Below the pieces are notes generated by a model that worked only from the letters and a program-made list of their open reading frames with translations, was not told the origin of the DNA and did no database searches. Both the position numbers and the translations under genes were made by a program. From NCBI GenBank assembly GCA_020064725.1, contig JAGTWJ010000011.1:1798001-1862000 (forward strand): a stretch of DNA of 64,000 bases, given 5' to 3'. Of this stretch, positions 46,654-58,667 are shown in pieces; position 1 is the first letter of the stretch, and every line of letters begins with the position of its first letter. The DNA comes from Drechslerella dactyloides (Eukaryota > Ascomycota > Orbiliomycetes > Orbiliales > Orbiliaceae).

Positions 46654-49529
46654 TATATGCTTATAATGTTAGTGGTCAACAACAAGTCCACACACCAAGA
46701 TCATCTTGACCTTTTAAATTAGTGTGTACAATAATATCAAAACCAATTTATCCCATCCAAATACATACTTCGAAACTTGTTTAGCTTATAGCCAAAAGCG
46801 TATCCATACCCTCACATCACCAATAGAAAACTATACATCGAAAGTTTCTTATGCTATCTGTCAATCCTCTAAAGTTTACTTAGCTTCATTTCGAAGGTGG
46901 AAATAGCCCCAGAAAGCTCGAAATTATAGTAGGCTAAAACGCTGGAGTCAACATAGGAAGATCCCAAACGCGAGAGGCAACTCGTTGCATTAAAGCCAGA
47001 AAAAGCTATACGACCTATCCTTTGTTGAAGATTCTTTGACACTTCTATGTCGCAAGGAAAGGTTTAGCACACAGTACCATCTCTTTTCTGACTTTCTTTT
47101 TGATTATCTATGTTTCAATAAACACTATTTGCTTATTTATAAAAGAAAACAGATCTGCTACGGCTCTTAACTTTCCCACGTGTATGTATTTACATTGGCA
47201 GCCTCAGCCCAGATCATCAGGAACTTCGTGGTTATTACTTCGAATGTATACATTTTCATACCAAGCATCGTGTTACAAGCATATCCTCATTTTGGAACTG
47301 GCTCAGTTGACTAGACTCTTTTGATAACCACCTCATGCACCCAACCACTCTTACTCATCAGTCCTCATAGCCTCAAGACCATCACCTTGTTATGCCATTG
47401 AGAACAACTTTTACTTTTGAGCTATTAACTTCCTATATATAATACAAAACCCTGCCAGCCATCCACTTAGATCTTAATAGGGACACCAGGGCAATTCTCC
47501 CGTTCCAGCCTGCAGTCCCTCCCATTCATCATAATCAAGACAATCTTCACTTACGAGAGGTCTGGCCCACATTATACCCCCATCAAGCACTCAGTCATAC
47601 TCAACATGCCATTAATATATCAGTGATATCAATACCAGACCAATATCACAAACACTAGCTCAGTCAGCTGAACCTCAGGGTCAAACTATACATGCCACCA
47701 CTCAACCACAACGAGGCCTCGAGGCCAGGTGCTCACAAAGCCATTAGACAGATTATTTCGCTCACTAACATTAACACAGCCTAATTGCCAGAATGAAAAT
47801 AAACTTAGTATTATACGTACCTGTCTGTCTCTATCTTGCTACCCCATCACCTCTCATTCAGCATAACTATTTTTCGCAATATAACTTTGCCCAGGCCATA
47901 TCCAAGACAAAACATATGATACAACAAACACCATTTAAATTCTCTATATTAGCTTATAATATTGCAAGGAATTTCTTTAAGCTCTTATAACTTGCAAATC
48001 ACATACATACTTAAGCTTACCCATTATAGTCCTCAAGCTTACCTATATCATTTACCTCAATTTTACATTAGATTCAGCTTCTCAGTAGCATATATAGGTC
48101 AGGTCGAAGTCAGCTCAGGCAAGTCTCATATACTATAGATTAACCAGGTCATAAATACACATAATCATAGTACAACCTATTGGCATTTATGGCCACACAC
48201 ACACCCCATTACATTCACACAGGCTAAAACACCCAACTGGCCAGATAGTTAAAGCAAGCCTCTAGCTACTAAATACTACATCAACAAGATTGATCAAAGA
48301 ATTTGTCTGATCAAATAGTCTAGCTGATCAAATGGTAACATTGCATCAAGGATAAAACAAACTGATGTGGATCACATTACACAAGCAAAAGAAAGAGGTA
48401 TAATCTTGGCACTACAGCACATAGTACATACACAGAACAGGCCAAAGATAGGGATTATATTAGCCTCAAAGCCAGGCACTGTAGCATATACATATACATA
48501 CACTTGCACATCCCCAACCCTCATTGTGCTGGCACAATTAGTTAATCCAAATACAAGCACTCTTACACCCACTCAAGAATGTAGCTTACAGGGTTCAGAA
48601 TACGGAATATCAGATGCTCGCATTCAACTCACACCTCATTAATGCATTCTCAATTTTTTTTTATATATAGCGCGCAAAAATAGTCAGAAGCATCAACATT
48701 ATTTAACACACACATATGTTATATATATATCAAACAATATTAATACTTCTAACCACTTTTGCACACCATATTATAAATTCCAACGTAGAACATCCTACAA
48801 CAACCCTCACAAACGTACCATCTTAGCTTACAAATCCACACTCATACAGCAAAATGCCTTGTCAATAGGCATAGTTATATTACGACCATAAATAAAATAC
48901 CTCTTCATATCAGGTATCTGTACTCAAGCGTACAATAAAAGAAGTACCTAATCAGGAGAATTTAACACCAAAAACCCAAATAACACTAACAACTGAGCCA
49001 TCATGATTTTATTACTATCCATATTCATCCCCTTCCCCAAAAGACACTTAAACCTGCTAATTATCTCACGCGAATATATTAATATCCTCAGTAGATGCAT
49101 TCTCCCCATATCAGGGAAGGAACTGGTTTACATAACCACGCTTGCAATGCTTTTATAACTATTTACATAGAAAGCACTAGTTGACCAAAATACACAACAG
49201 TTATAATCGCAGACCACTATAATGATAAAGGGCTAGATCCAAATAGATCTATACCAATATACCCAAGGTTTTCTGGATTTCTCAGATAAGCAGTACCAGA
49301 ACTTCACAGCACTCCACCATCATGGTAATATATAATCTTGGATACCAGGGCCTTTACTATAAGAATAAATTAGACTCGCTCAGTTCAGATCTAACCAGGA
49401 AAGCGGTAGACACGCAGTTTATAATACAATTCACTCCAGCTGTCAAGCAGCCCAAATTCCCAAAGAAGATGCCTAGCACTGCATAACAAGCCTGCAAGTA
49501 ATGATTCTGAGATTAGCTAAATAGCTGCG
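46654..49529. other. AT-rich interval with weak coding traces
   Basis: Plus-strand ORFs 46724-46906, 47100-47324, 47793-47990 and 48367-48642 show no motif. The frame of the 45739 gene remains protein-like in places up to 47.4 kb. The opposite strand of 48367-48642 is equally open, so that ORF is not compelling. A short alternating TA run occurs near 48.72 kb. Confidence 0.3.
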
Positions 49530-50512
49530 GGTTTATTGGGGTCCTGAATAGGAGCAAAATCACAACAGGATATAATTAGTAATAAATAAAAAATCCCCTC
49601 CTTCACATGATCAAGCAAACTATTCAAGAGCTTCATCAAAAGGCCCCTGCTAGCATGATAACTGGTTGATTCATCAGTTCAATACAGCTTTAACTCCAAT
49701 TGGTCTAATAATCCATTACTGTGCCTCTTATTATCATTCCATTCATATAAAACATAAGTGTGTGGCCACAGTCACCCTACCTAGCCAAACCTTTAATCAC
49801 ACAACCTCCACAAACCAACCCCAATCCCAACTATCAACGTCCTTACATACCCAAAGACTCAAACTTCTGCATCCTCAGAAAAATATGGTCGCTTTTGCAG
49901 CACAAAATTCTCTCTTATTTTGGAAAAGAGGCTGGGTCATCCATAGCAATTTATCATTCAAGTCACAAGGCAAGGAGTACAGTCCATAGCCATAACAGTG
50001 CTTCTTTACCAACTATCCCCGATAAACCGCAGTTCAAACTACACCAACTTTCGAACTTGACTCATAATGATGCTAAGATCCCTTGCCTACTAGACAATAT
50101 TCCCATATACCCAAGCAGTGTAGAATCACCACTGCTATCTTACAAATCTCTTTACAACATATGCCCTGTCTGTGGCCCATCAAACACAGTAGCATATATT
50201 GGTCAGGATCACAGCAACTATGTCAAGGACTTAGTAGGGTTTCCTATACAGAATTTTCTTTAGCTAGAATTACCAGTTAAGCCTTTTTTGGAAACCCAGC
50301 ATATCCAGCCTGTGTTGGTGGATCATCTTACATCGCTATATAGACTGGTGAGATCTGAATCACATTCAAATTTGGAATTAGCTTATGGTTGATACTATAG
50401 GGTGGATATTTCAGTATCCTACTCAACAGTGTTCATCTGGGCTGATATACTATTCTGTTCATCGGTTTTCAACCTCATGAGGAGTCTAATAAATATAAAC
50501 TTGATGACTTTA
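49530..50512 (+). pseudogene. unrecognised protein converging on DUF6606 gene
   Basis: One plus frame is protein-like from about 49530. Its open core, 49760-50263, is followed by continued reading after TAG. Segments are PLLHMIKQTIQELHQKAPAS, PYLAKPLITQPPQTNPNPNY, CILRKIWSLLQHKILSYFGK, NICPVCGPSNTVAYIGQDHS, ETQHIQPVLVDHLTSLYRLV and STVFIWADILFCSSVFNLM. A CxxC is present; no domain is recognised. Upstream stops are mostly TAA and TAG at likely Gln. It runs into the 3' end of the minus-strand DUF6606 pseudogene near 50.5 kb. The overlapping frame at 49666-49989 is a shadow. Confidence 0.4.
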
Positions 50513-50541
50513 TAAGAGAAGTGGCTGTTTAATAGCAGACA

Positions 50542-53500
50542 TCATGGGTGAAAGTTGTAAATACTGAACAAAGGCCATGCTTTCCAATCAAGAAGGAAAT
50601 ACTTCTGAAGTCGGTGAAGTCCAAAATATAGTCTGGAAGTTGATGATTGAGATGGCGAATGTTCTAGTATAAAAATACAAATATAGTAAATGATCAGACT
50701 GTTGTCCATTTCTGCCTCATCATGAACAAAAGAATACAGTCTTATTATTTTCATCTCTAGATCTTCTGGAGGCGATTTATCTTTCAGTAATTCCTCCAAA
50801 GTTGGAATACGCTCTCATAGCTGTAACAACCGATCTGCAAACTCTTGGGGATAATCCAGAATAGAAGAATTCAGTAGCCTCAGCACAACTGGTTTGTCCT
50901 GTAAATGCTGTAGCCTCACAGTGACCTCAGCTAGGTAGTTCAAGAATTTCCAGTTTCAGAAACATACTTGGAACCTGCACAAGATATTGTTTATTGCCGA
51001 CAGCAAGTTGAGAAGAAGATAACTGCTAGAAGATGGGCACTTGATGCTTGATCTTGGCTATTGATTATATATTTCTTGAGTGGCTCACCCAACTTGATCC
51101 TGAAGGTCAGCTTTATAAGCCAAATACTGTCTTCTGCACCACTCCGTGTCTGTCTCATGAGGTCCCTGCAACAACCTGTAGTATTCAGATTGCTTATATG
51201 ATAGAGGTAAAGAATTAAGGAGCCTTTCTATGTCTGTAATAGCAGATTTAGCCCCCTTACTTAACTAAAAAAAGTCATAGGATGGTATTTTAAGGTTGCT
51301 GAAGTTAGTAGTTGTGGCCACCACCAGCAGTGACTTTAAGAATTTTTGGTTAACCAGATTGTTGTAGACAAAGGAGCTGAAAGCAAATAGCAATCTAAAT
51401 CGATCCTGTTTTGTTGTCTGTTGATAGAGCTCATAAAAAATACACTATAGATCAGATGGTGTGGTCCCCAGCCACTGCAAAGAATATTTTAGAGCTGAAT
51501 CTGGCGAGAATCCTAGTAACAGGGACTTTTCTACAAGAAGTGATTTGAAGTCCAAACACAAATCCTGCTTCTTCTGCCATTCAAACAATAACCTGGCGAT
51601 ATCTTGTGTGTGGGCCTCCCTATCGGTTACCACATTTCTCAGACTATGTAAAATAACATCCAAATACCAATATGAGTCACGAGGGTCTCCTGAAATGAAA
51701 ATACTGTTTGCATTTCAACCTCACTCTAACAGATTGTTTGATCTGATCTCTACAAGATCATGGCTAGTTGATCCTTCTATCAGGAACTGATGGTGATTCT
51801 AATCTTCAACTATGTCTTGGACTGCTGGATAGAGCCTATCGTACTGTACCCAATTCAGTATGTGTTCCTTCTAACCAATGGTTTGCATTCTACACAAATG
51901 TTCAGGATAAAAGTGCCACAATGGTGTTAAGCTGGTGATCTGGTTCAGAATACAGGCCTCGTTGTAGTGAAGCTTGTTGAAAGAGAACGAAGTAACATTT
52001 TTCAACGAGTCTAAGGCTTCATCAATTCCTGTATGTCTGGTGAGAGGATCTTCGATGATTCCACTCATCAAAGTATGAAGGTAAATCCAGGTGTATTGTG
52101 CTCTAAGTGTCCCATCATCTTGAACCTGATTCAGGAACCTGTTGATATGGTAGATTGTGTATGTCTACTCGCCGTCAATAGGATATATACCAACAACACA
52201 ATGGTTGCTGGTCTCTGATAGCTCTGGCTCAATGGACCTAAACAGAACTAGGATGTATTCTCTATTCAAATGCCTGTTGCTACTCCTAAGCTTTAGAAAG
52301 TTCCTCAGCCCAATGAATGTCCTAAGGTCTTGATACTGATTAATAACCCAGCCTTTTAGGCTCTCATATTTGATAAAGCTCGATTTGTTGAGGGAAAACT
52401 TAAGTTCATATCGAGGCAGATCTATGCAGATTCCCTGGTCCTGGTTTGCTGTTGTGACAAGATAGTCACAGGCTTCAATCAGCCACAAGGCTTCATGTAC
52501 CACAGCATAAATATTACCACTGATATTGAGGAGCTTATCAGAGCCCCTTTTTATTGTCCAAAAGCTATCTTTCCTGTTAAGAATCCAGTTATCTACTGAT
52601 AGGCTTTCTACCCAATAATTATCTGACTGGTAAAATATCATCTGTTCTTGGATGAGATTCAACTACTGGCTCCTATATCAGATTAGTGGAATTGGAATTT
52701 CGCCTAAAAACTGTTCCGCAGGTATGAATTTGTGGTTCTCTCTATCTTATTTTCGAATGACTAGATGATGGTCATCCAAGTAAAAATATAAGGTAGACCC
52801 ATAAAATGTATTCTTTGTCTGGTAAGATATATTGGGCATCTGAGATGGAATGACATCAAATATTCACTAATGCGCATTAGAGAAATTTTGTAGAAGGTTT
52901 TCAGGCGAATGATTTGAACTTACATTTCCAAAAAGCTGGATGTAACTTTTGTGTGTAAAATAGTTTTTGGGTAGCCTCCCATTAGGTCGCCCATTGATGA
53001 GCAGTTTTCTTAGTAGGATGTTCAAGTAGACCACTATAGTCTCAGAGTCCTCACATTCATCTGCACTCAATCTCCACCAGTGGGCAGCCGGTAGACAGAG
53101 CTGGGACCAGGTCCCAAGTGCTTTCTACATCGGAAGAACAACCCGAAGGACACTAAATAAAATACTAGGATCCTTATAGATACATTCGTAGATATAGCTT
53201 TCCGCAGTTATTGCAAACCACCGATTTCCTTCCAGTAAAAGATTCAGATCCTACAGCAGTTCTGAAATAATCTTTAAACAGTTATCATAGACACTAATCT
53301 GGCAAACAAGAAATTGAACCATATCCTCAGGAAATTCAAATATCTGAGGAAAGAGATCTTTATCAATATTGAAAATACTACATTATATTCCTAAGATTCT
53401 GAGCAGCCAATATTGGAAGCTTTTAACTGAATCAGGCTCCAACGCAGCTTCAAGTTTTGACTGGATGCTTTTGATCCAGGGATTGCAAACATGCCATACT

Positions 53501-56326
53501 TTCTTCAGAAATTTCATGGCATCCGACCTCACACTATAATGGCCTGTGGTCACAAGGCAATGTGTAAGTAATACAAGGAGCTTAAGTGTATTTGCCTGGC
53601 TCCAGTTACCTCCAAATATACCCAATACTTATTATAAAATTTTCAAAAGTTCCTACAAGAACTTATCCTTGGATAGCATGAAATAGGAATCTCTCCTCCA
53701 GTTGAGATAATCAGTAACCACCCCAGCATAGCAAGCCGCATACAAAACAAACATAAACACCAAATTGTCCTTAAACTTAAGATTGTTTTTTCAGAGCTCA
53801 GTCAGAATATTATGCCACTAGAGGTAATCACCTGATCAAAGAGAAGCAAAGGCTTCATATTCATAGAGTGTCAAAGACACTGGGCATTTATATTGTTCAG
53901 CAATCACCTCATTATAGATATAAGCAGTGGAGTTAACAGCATACAACAAAGCTTCATACAGAATACTTAACAAGTCTGATGTACACAACAGGACAAGGCT
54001 ACAAGTTTCATGGTAACCTTTGATCCACTCCTTATTCTCATCATCTAACAGCATAAACTGGCCAGCATACTTCAACAGAATGTTGCTTTCACTTACAGAG
54101 ATTTTGGGATCAGAATAATATAAGCAGCCGCAGATTGGCTTTGTCTGGGATGCCCACTTAACACAAGAGTAGTGGTCAGATTTAACCAAAGTGAGAATAT
54201 CCCAGTTGGCGAAATCGCTAAATTCCACCGTGGGGGATTTGTTGACAATAGTTGTGCAGAGGTTTAACATGACATAATATGTTGAATCCTTCTAAGTAAG
54301 AAAGTCTTCTGGTAGCTGTAACTTGAATATTGCTGACTTGATTGCATTTTTGTTTTCTGGGAGTGGCTACTTGTAAACCTTGATTCTTATATATGCTGTT
54401 TGCTTTTCTAGACTGTATTTGTGGCAATAATTTGAATGGAAGCAAATGCCCTTCTGATTTATCCAATAACTATAAGAAAGTTTTTGGGCATCTGCCCTGA
54501 GCTTTTTGTATTGATTATTTGATTGTTTGAGCTCTGCCTTCTTATTTTCTCTGGTGATCTCAGCTTTTTAAACAATCTTCGACCTTAGGGCTTGAAGACT
54601 GGTTGATTGATTGTAGAAATTGACTGTGAAGCTGGTTACGGAAGTCTTGCTGCTGAAAATTGAGGATCGGTTCGATTTCTCCACAGCAGAATGGTGATAG
54701 TGAAGATAGACCTTGACCTTAAGAAGCCTCTCCATATCATCCTTTTGGATAAAAAAAACAGGCTCGAGTAATGAGCTCGGGAGCTTGGGTGAATAGTGGA
54801 GTAATAATGGCTGCTCTGTGTACATCACTTTGTCAAGTTGTATCTATATTTCTATGATCGTAAGGACCATCCTCAAGGTATCAAAGATGTTACAGTTAAC
54901 ATAGGTTCGCGATGCTTCTATATGATATTTCTTGATATTTGTGGATAGAAAATTGATGATGTCTGCATGATTGTTGAGACATCCATCAGAGCACCAATTT
55001 TCGAGGTTTTGTTCTATCCAAGTCTCAAAATTGATTAAACTGACTGCTGCTTCAATCTCTGTCCCCTTTGATAATCCTGGAGGTAAGTTTAAAACAATGT
55101 AGCGATACTTTTCTTGTGGGTCTTTGACCTCTGGTATAGCTTTGGTGGGGCCTCTATACACCTTGATTTGCTCCTCAATCTAGGAGGAAGTATTTTGCAA
55201 GCAAAGATAGGTATTATCTGCAATATTCATAGGAGTGTTTAAGCCAGGATCCCATTTGACCAGCTGTTGTGAATCTGAAATTTTTTTCTCCCAGTGATTC
55301 GAGAGCACGTTGGACACTTTTCCTGCAATATCCAAAGTTCTTTTAATTAAGAATGGAAGAAGGCTAGCTTGTCCAATCTTGAAAGTTTGGTGAGCTAGTT
55401 TTTGGCTGATACATGATAGGGAGTAGCTATCTATTTCAAGCCAATTAGTTTGGTTGAGGATGGCATGGATGGTTTCAAGTAAGAATAACTTGTATTCATT
55501 ATGGCTTAAGGCAGTCTGTAAAGCGACTCAAATAACCAGCTATAGCCCACTTTGTCTCTACAGGTTCAGTGCAGATTTCCAATTGACTTTATTACACAGA
55601 TTCTTCTATGTGCTGTGTGGCTTAAATTCTGTCCCAATCCCACACATCATCCTGGTGAACAGCTTAACAATGTATCAGGGATTAGTAATATCTTTTGTTT
55701 CCAACAGATCATTTCCCCCCTTCCGAGACTTGGAGAGAGTATTAGTGGTGAATTGTTTGATATCTATGTGGTGTAGGAAATTCCTGAGCTCTTCCAAGAA
55801 TACTGGATTTTTAGCTACTTTCTACAGTATCACAGTTGTAGGGCCTGGAAATTTGTATTGTAGGTGTCCTTTGTAGCCAACTACTGCTTCTGGAATGGGG
55901 GAGACTTCGAAAACCTCCATTTAGAAAAAATCTTTGATTCTTTGGAAGATTATTCCTGTATTTTGCATGAAAATGTGTAATGCAAAAATATCTAGTTACC
56001 ACTTGTTAATATTGCTATGGCAATATTAATCCTTTGAGTTAGCAGGAGAGTCCCTAACCTTCTTCTTCCAAATTTAAGATGGTATTTCTCAACTGTTGTG
56101 GGAAGTCTGTAATGGGATTGTGAATTCTGGCAGTTGCTTTCAAGAGATTTTTAGTTCTGAATGAGGTGGACGAGCTTGAGCTGCAAGAAACATATTTTCT
56201 AGTGATTCCTGTTAAAAATCTTAATAGTTCAGAATTTTTAAACTTCATATCGCTTTCTTCTGCTTGGGGAACTCTTGGTGGTAGGATTACATGATGGATT
56301 ATGAAGTGAAGCGTTTCTTTGTTCAA
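50542..56326 (-). pseudogene. DUF6606 giant protein pseudogene, C-terminally truncated
   Basis: DUF6606 proteins are giant (about 3000 aa) ascomycete proteins that also carry DUF3638 and DUF3645 and are often annotated as ubiquitinyl hydrolase, with poorly known function. From ATG at 56324-56326 the sequence shows IIHHVILPPRVPQAEESD, intron 55992-56058 (GTTAGG..AACTAG, joining EEE to DIF), VFEVSPIPEAVVG, FPGPTTVIL, SRKGGNDLLE, KLFTRMMCGIG, GEIPIPL, DDGTLRAQYTW, EDPLTRHTGIDEAL and SGDPRDSYWYL. After the intron one frame holds for 5.4 kb. About 38 in-frame stops occur (roughly 20 TAG, 12 TGA, 6 TAA), many at expected Gln or Arg, with no frameshift. About 1900 residues are represented. The DUF3638/DUF3645 part, with its GEGKSSV-type motif, is missing: the frame stops being convincing near 50.54 kb, where the converging unknown gene begins. 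Confidence 0.88.
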
Positions 56327-57239
56327 ATCTAAAATACAGATAGATTAGTAGATGATTAATTAATGGAATGAGGTAATGTGCACTTGGCCCACTTGATTCT
56401 CCAGTAAATTGATTTCGAAATAATGACATGTTTTGAAATATAATATTAGGTAAAGTTTATGCTTGTGAGGCAGGTTAAGTGTGGTATGGCTATGTAGTAA
56501 ATGTTATAGATGAAATTGTCTGCTGTAGATTGATGTGGGCAAATGTGATTTTAAATAAATATTTTACGATTAAGTAGGCACTGATACAAGGTCTATTTAT
56601 AATACGTGGTCTGATATCTGGCAGCTAATAAGGATATAATTTTCATTTATATCTGGGTATTCTAAAGGTTGAGTGGATATACAAATATGGTTGAATGATC
56701 ATATCATGCCTAAAATGAAAGCCTCAGGCATCAGGATGTCTAAAATCTAGCTAGCATCACTAATTGGCCTCTAATGATCATGATGAGTTAGCTAAATACA
56801 GACCACACAACTTTGAGTTGTATGGTTACATTTTCCAAACATGAATCATTATTTCTTATGCTGGCTGATTTATCTAGGCTGCAGTAAGGCTCTATTGAAC
56901 TAGAGAAAAGTACAACAATACTACGTTGGTCTGTTTAGCTTTCTGTAGCATCCTGTAGGCAGAGTCTCCACGCGTGCACCACTATACTTACATATAGGCA
57001 CAAATCTTCCATTTTTGCTCAGACACAATAAGATCCGATAATTGCGAATTTTAAATTAGTGATATTCAAATATGCATATATCTTGAAATCATAAATATCC
57101 CTTTTCCTCAGAGCGGGAGACCCATACACCAACCTTTGAACAAGGAATCTCAACATCCCACAGTATATACCAACCTTGGGCTGATATATCTACATTCAGT
57201 TAAGGTAAGAGATTTACAGTTACTTAAGATAACATCAAT
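56327..57239. other. upstream region of DUF6606 gene, AT-rich
   Basis: A 63-codon minus ORF at 56238-56429 overlaps the DUF6606 start in another frame. An acceptor-like TTTTAG just upstream of the chosen ATG leaves room for an upstream exon. The rest, to 57.2 kb, holds nothing recognised. Confidence 0.3.
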
Positions 57240-57615
57240 CCAAAAATCCTGTTCTTAATGAAGTCTACGTGCCTGTTCATCATATTTAGTATTGCTCCTA
57301 CAACCATGTCCCAAAGCCTAACTGTTTCATTATTTGACAGCAATATGGGTGTTTTGTTGTTGGACGAGAATATTATGCTGCTGATGGCCTTTATACCCAC
57401 CCAGTATATTTAGCACTCCCCCTATGCCCATGTCACAGGGCAGGACAGTCATATTGCCTGATGCCAACACAAGCGTCTCGCTGTTAAGCGAGAATGCCAC
57501 ACCACCAACTAAGTCTCTATACCTGTTATTGAATAAGTTTATATGCCTGCTCAGAGTGTTCAGTGCTGTTCCCATAACCACATCCCAGAGCCTGATACTC
57601 GTGGAAAGATTCTAA
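57240..57615 (-). pseudogene. WD40 repeats (NLR/NWD-type) fragment
   Basis: Three successive WD40-like units are visible on the minus strand: SIRLWDVVMGTALNTLSRH, then MTVLPCDMGIGGVLNILGGY, then TVRLWDMVVGAILNMMNRH. Between them are VAFSLNSETLVLASGN and IIFSSNNKTPILLSNN, which match the canonical VAFSPDGKTLASASDD. High similarity between units and the phrase LWDxxxGxxLNTLxxH are typical of WD40 arrays of fungal NACHT/NLR (NWD) receptors. A +1 shift is needed near 57375 between units two and three, one of few indels seen here. No NACHT domain was found next to it, so it is a fragment. Confidence 0.75.
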
Positions 57616-58141
57616 GGTTGGTACCATAATAACTGCAATTTCTAGCTCTGATATAGTTAAATTTTAGATAAACAGTAGTAGCAATTACATGGCTGAGAGA
57701 TAGTGAACAGAAGCCAGGCATTATGATGAAGTAGAATAAGCTTAGATAAGCTGTTTTTTTGTTTACCTATAAACTGCTGTAAGCACTTATACACCACACC
57801 AGCCAAACACAGAGCATATAACATTGCAAAATATAATATTTGCCAAGAAATTTGGCTTAGGGTGGGTATAAGCAATCGCACCACTAAGAAAATTCAAAAA
57901 TATTAGATAAGATATATTTGGCCTTTAACATATATGCTAACTTTGCTTCAGCTACTAAAGAACATGGATGATAAGCTTTGTGTTTTTGAGGGATAAGAAC
58001 CGCAAGAAGGTGTTGCAGCACCAGATCTTTTGAAAAGTTGGAAAATACAAAAAATTGGCCAAGTTATAGGATCCAAAAACTCCATTAAAATAGAACTGGA
58101 GATATCAGGAATCCTAGGTCACATTTCTCAAAAGTTATGTG
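57616..58141. other. spacer with hydrophobic minus ORF
   Basis: A 75-codon minus ORF at 57657-57884 is hydrophobic and Cys-rich (LYFAMLYALCLAGVVYKCLQ). No motif is recognised; it may be chance. Confidence 0.3.
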
Positions 58142-58667
58142 TTAAATATAATCTTTTGCTATTCCCAGGTTAAATACTACCTCTTTCACCTTTTCAAAAT
58201 CTTTTTTTAAATCCAGCCAGACTGCGGCTAGCAAAGCTTCTATTATCAAAGCCAATATAACTCTAGGCACTCTCTCCTGAGTTATATTTATATCATTCAG
58301 TAATATTTCTGATTTAATTCCAAATTACTCTGCACATTTTTCGAGGTTTATATTGCATATATATTTCTCCCTTGCATTCTGTGCAGTCCCTATAAGTACT
58401 ATAGTTAGTAATATTTAAGGTACCAACTAAATCTAACATCAAACAGCAATACCACATACCTCTACTCTGGTCTGATGGATACTACATATCGAAATATATC
58501 AATATAAGAAGAGCGTTGCCAACCATCACCAGCCGTTTATTGCCATCTATCCTACTTTCCATTTCATAGATATACACGCGGCCAGGTACCTCCAGAGCCT
58601 CCATCAGGAGGTTACCACTGGCAAAGTTGTAACCAAGGATACTTTCGATTTTAGCTTGATTGACCAT
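58142..58667 (-). pseudogene. RNase III-domain protein pseudogene
   Basis: ATG at 58665-58667 opens VNQAKIESILGYNFASGNLL followed by MEALEVPG and DGNKRLVMVGNALLILIYFD. An intron at 58390-58459 (GTATGT..TTATAG with a perfect TACTAAC) leads to SRGTAQNAREKY, then IIEALLAAVWLDLKKDFEKV and a TAA at 58142-58144. This matches the small divergent single RNase III-domain proteins of Pezizomycotina (family GYxFxxxxLLxEAL, DGNKRLxxLGDxxL, VEAxxGAVxLD). The metal-binding Asp of GDAVL is Asn here (GNALL), a G-to-A change, while the later Glu remains. Internal stops are TAG at 58482 and TAA at 58325. RNase III cleaves double-stranded RNA; many of these fungal proteins are uncharacterised. Confidence 0.85.

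Noticed and set aside
54218..54466. 82-codon minus ORF within the DUF6606 region
   Set aside because: It is in a different frame from the DUF6606 reading, which continues through the same bases with family-like sequence.
50542..56326. Stop-codon reassignment (TAG or TAA read as Gln) as explanation for the interrupted frames
   Set aside because: All three stops occur in frame, TGA included, CAG and CAA are still common in the same frames, and catalytic Gly/Asp codons elsewhere are also changed G-to-A. A new code would not explain those.
50542..56326. Sequencing or assembly error as cause of the stops
   Set aside because: Errors of long-read type give indels and frameshifts; here frames hold for kilobases and only substitutions are seen.
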